Shown here: positions 5,568 through 6,948 of the stretch, in pieces
Layout: each line of letters begins with the position of its first letter
How positions within the stretch are numbered: position 1 is the stretch's first letter
From: an uncultured cyanobacterium
GTDB taxonomy: Bacteria; Cyanobacteriota; Cyanobacteriia; PCC-6307; Cyanobiaceae
Length of the DNA stretch: 6,948 nt
Assembly (NCBI GenBank): GCA_903928835.1
Contig: CAIYSK010000316.1
Coordinates: forward strand, 1-6,948
Reading direction: 5' to 3'
The notes under the pieces: generated by a model
What the model was told of the DNA's origin: nothing
Seen by the model: only the letters and a program-made list of their open reading frames with translations
The model's database searches: none
Program-made: the position numbers and the translations under genes

Positions 5568-6514
5568 CGATCACGGCTCGTGATGTACTCGGCCAAGGCC
5601 AACAGGGGGCTGGCTTGCTCGCTCCAGGGTGCGAGGGCAGCCTTGGCTTCTGCCACGAGGGCATCGGCCCGGAGGCGGGATTCTTCTAGGCCCAGCAACT
5701 TGGGGTAGGTGGTTTTATCGGCCGTGAGATCTTTGCCCGCCGTCTTACCAAGCACCTCGCTGCTGGCGGTGACATCCAAAATGTCGTCGATGATTTGGAA
5801 GGCCAGGCCAATGCCGCGGGCATAGGTGCGCAGGGCAGCCAACAGCTCTTCAGAAGCCCCGGCGATCAGAGCGCCACACACCACACAGGCCCGCAACAGG
5901 GCTCCGGTCTTGTGGAGGTGGATGTACTCGAGGGTCTCGAGATCCACCTGCTTGGCCTCGCACTCAAGATCCACCACCTGCCCACCCACCAATCCAGGCG
6001 CACCGGAAGCAAGTGAGAGCTCACCAACCACTTGCAGCAACCGCTCAACGGGCACCCCGGCGCTGCGCAAAGCCACCATTTCAAAGGCCCTGGTCAGCAG
6101 GGCATCTCCCGCCAAGATCGCATTGGCTTCGCCATAGACCTTGTGGTTCGTCGGCCGACCACGGCGTAGGTCGTCGTTGTCCATGGCGGGCAGGTCGTCA
6201 TGGATCAAGGACATGGTGTGAACCATTTCCAGGGCAACCGCAGTGGGCATGGCCAGGGAGCGATCGCCACCGGCCAGCTCACAGGCCGCCAGACAAAGAA
6301 TGGGCCGCAGTCGTTTGCCACCGGCCAACAGGGAGTAACGCATGGATTCCCGCAAGGATTCCGGCCGCTCGGGGCCCAGGGAGCCATCCAACGCCAGCTC
6401 AACCTGCCGGCGGGCTACATCCAAGTAGCCACCAAAATCAAAGCCCGATTGAGAGGCGTTGTCGCCCCCCGCACTGGAGGCGTTGTCGCTCGTCGGGCTC
6501 ACCGCCACCGCCAT
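5564..6514 (-). CDS. crtE: Geranylgeranyl diphosphate synthase (polyprenyl synthetase family)
   Basis: This cytoplasmic prenyltransferase of 316 residues condenses isopentenyl diphosphate with allylic diphosphates. The first Asp-rich motif is [10 protein letters not shown] (106-115), preceded by HTMSLIH; the second is DDILD (243-247). GGKRLRP (65-71), GGQVVDL (177-183) and HKTGALL (201-207) are further conserved blocks. The sequence before the first Asp-rich motif and the insertion within it resemble bacterial and plant GGPP synthases, so the C20 product is favoured over farnesyl diphosphate. That product supplies carotenoids, phytol for chlorophyll and quinone side chains. The first 25 residues or so are low-complexity (Ala, Ser, Asp, Gly) and contain an internal repeat. 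The gene lies 45 bases downstream of folD and overlaps the PAP2 gene by 4 bases, which suggests one transcript. Confidence 0.95.
   Translation of the reverse strand: MAVAVSPTSDNASSAGGDNASQSGFDFGGYLDVARRQVELALDGSLGPERPESLRESMRYSLLAGGKRLRPILCLAACELAGGDRSLAMPTAVALEMVHTMSLIHDDLPAMDNDDLRRGRPTNHKVYGEANAILAGDALLTRAFEMVALRSAGVPVERLLQVVGELSLASGAPGLVGGQVVDLECEAKQVDLETLEYIHLHKTGALLRACVVCGALIAGASEELLAALRTYARGIGLAFQIIDDILDVTASSEVLGKTAGKDLTADKTTYPKLLGLEESRLRADALVAEAKAALAPWSEQASPLLALAEYITSRDR
6453..6489. repeat. 13-base direct repeat with 24-base period in the crtE N-terminal region
   Basis: GAGGCGTTGTCGC occurs at 6453-6465 and 6477-6489. On the - strand it encodes GDNAS twice, eight codons apart, in the low-complexity leader ahead of the catalytic domain. 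The period is a multiple of three, so gain or loss of a unit keeps crtE in frame. It is probably a small replication-slippage duplication. Confidence 0.7.
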
Positions 6515-6559
6515 CGGGATTGCATTGCTGGAGCGGATTCTCTCAGGTACCAGCCCCCC

Positions 6560-6948
6560 TCACGGCAACAAGTCGGCCAAAGGGTTATCAAGCTGGCATT
6601 GACCGCACCAGCTGCTGAAGGTGTTCACCAGCAGCATCGTGACGGTCATCGGGCCCACACCCCCTGGCACCGGGCTAATGGCACTGGCGATGGGCTCCAC
6701 CTCTTCAAAGCGCACATCACCGCACAGCCGGGCCTTGGCGTCGGGGCCGGCTTGGACATCAGCCTTGGGGTCGGGCTCTAGCCGGTGAATGCCCACATCC
6801 ACCACCACGGCCCCAGGTTTCACCTGGTCAGCGCCGATGATGCGGGGTTTGCCGGCGGCTACCACCAGCACATCGGCCTGGCGGGTGAGCTCTTCGAGCT
6901 GCTGAGTACGGGAGTGGGCCACGGTGACGGTGGCATGGGCCGCCTGCA
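6560..6948 (-). CDS. folD: Methylenetetrahydrofolate dehydrogenase/cyclohydrolase FolD, C-terminal part
   Basis: FolD is the bifunctional cytoplasmic enzyme that interconverts 5,10-methylene- and 10-formyl-tetrahydrofolate with NADP. The gene runs off the right edge of the window; 128 C-terminal residues are present of a protein usually near 290. Visible family blocks are [41 protein letters not shown] and the highly conserved [16 protein letters not shown] near the end, all from the NADP-binding domain. The catalytic Lys/Tyr region lies outside the window. The tail after NTF (SSWCGQCQ and onward) is slightly longer than the conserved core. It ends with TGA at 6562-6560, and 45 bases separate it from crtE; that gap shows no terminator hairpin, so the two genes may be co-transcribed. 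Confidence 0.95.
   Translation of the reverse strand, partial: QAAHATVTVAHSRTQQLEELTRQADVLVVAAGKPRIIGADQVKPGAVVVDVGIHRLEPDPKADVQAGPDAKARLCGDVRFEEVEPIASAISPVPGGVGPMTVTMLLVNTFSSWCGQCQLDNPLADLLP

Noticed and set aside
6260..6267. One GCGATCGC (HIP1) octamer
   Set aside because: A single copy in about 7 kb of GC-rich DNA is not enrichment and sits inside crtE coding sequence.
6515..6559. Promoter or terminator between folD and crtE
   Set aside because: Only 45 bases, with no recognisable -10/-35 pair, no hairpin with T-run and no clear Shine-Dalgarno sequence.

Overview
The window looks like chromosomal DNA of a GC-rich picocyanobacterium of the Synechococcus/Cyanobium group. The evidence is gene content and order: the tail of opcA followed by cobyrinate a,c-diamide synthase (cbiA/cobB) on one strand, and folD, crtE and a divergent PAP2 gene in series on the other. 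I assign this from motifs read by eye; no database search was run.

Layout. Positions 1-116 are AT-rich (39 G+C in the first 120 bases, against 43 of 60 at 181-240). They hold the possible end of an unrelated reading frame (stop at 72-74), a perfect TATAAT and a 10-bp inverted repeat. At about 117-130 the composition switches abruptly, and what follows is only the C-terminal part of opcA, ending at 488. Then come, on the + strand, cbiA (512-1963), acylphosphatase (1954-2208), a histidine phosphatase resembling yeast SHB17 (2286-2873) and a GAP/Sap-family membrane protein (2877-3584). On the - strand, read from the right edge, come folD (3' part, 6948-6560), crtE (6514-5564), a divergent PAP2 membrane protein (5567-5049) and a Dda-like superfamily 1B helicase (5052-3589). 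The two groups converge with only 4 bases between their stop codons.

How the genes fit together. OpcA (with Zwf, expected upstream but not seen) belongs to the oxidative pentose phosphate pathway. CbiA acts in corrin (pseudocobalamin) synthesis. The SHB17-like phosphatase could act on sugar phosphates, but its substrate is unproven. In the reverse group, crtE supplies geranylgeranyl diphosphate for carotenoids, phytol and quinone tails. The PAP2 protein overlaps it by 4 bases, and the helicase overlaps the PAP2 gene by 4 bases, so the last three genes are probably one translationally coupled unit.

Most of the window is ordinary core genome, and I see no convincing undescribed system. The places worth a second look are the broken opcA junction at the left edge, the cbiA/acylphosphatase overlap where the expected acylphosphatase start is out of frame, an 18-base periodic repeat across the acylphosphatase stop, and the SHB17-like phosphatase.
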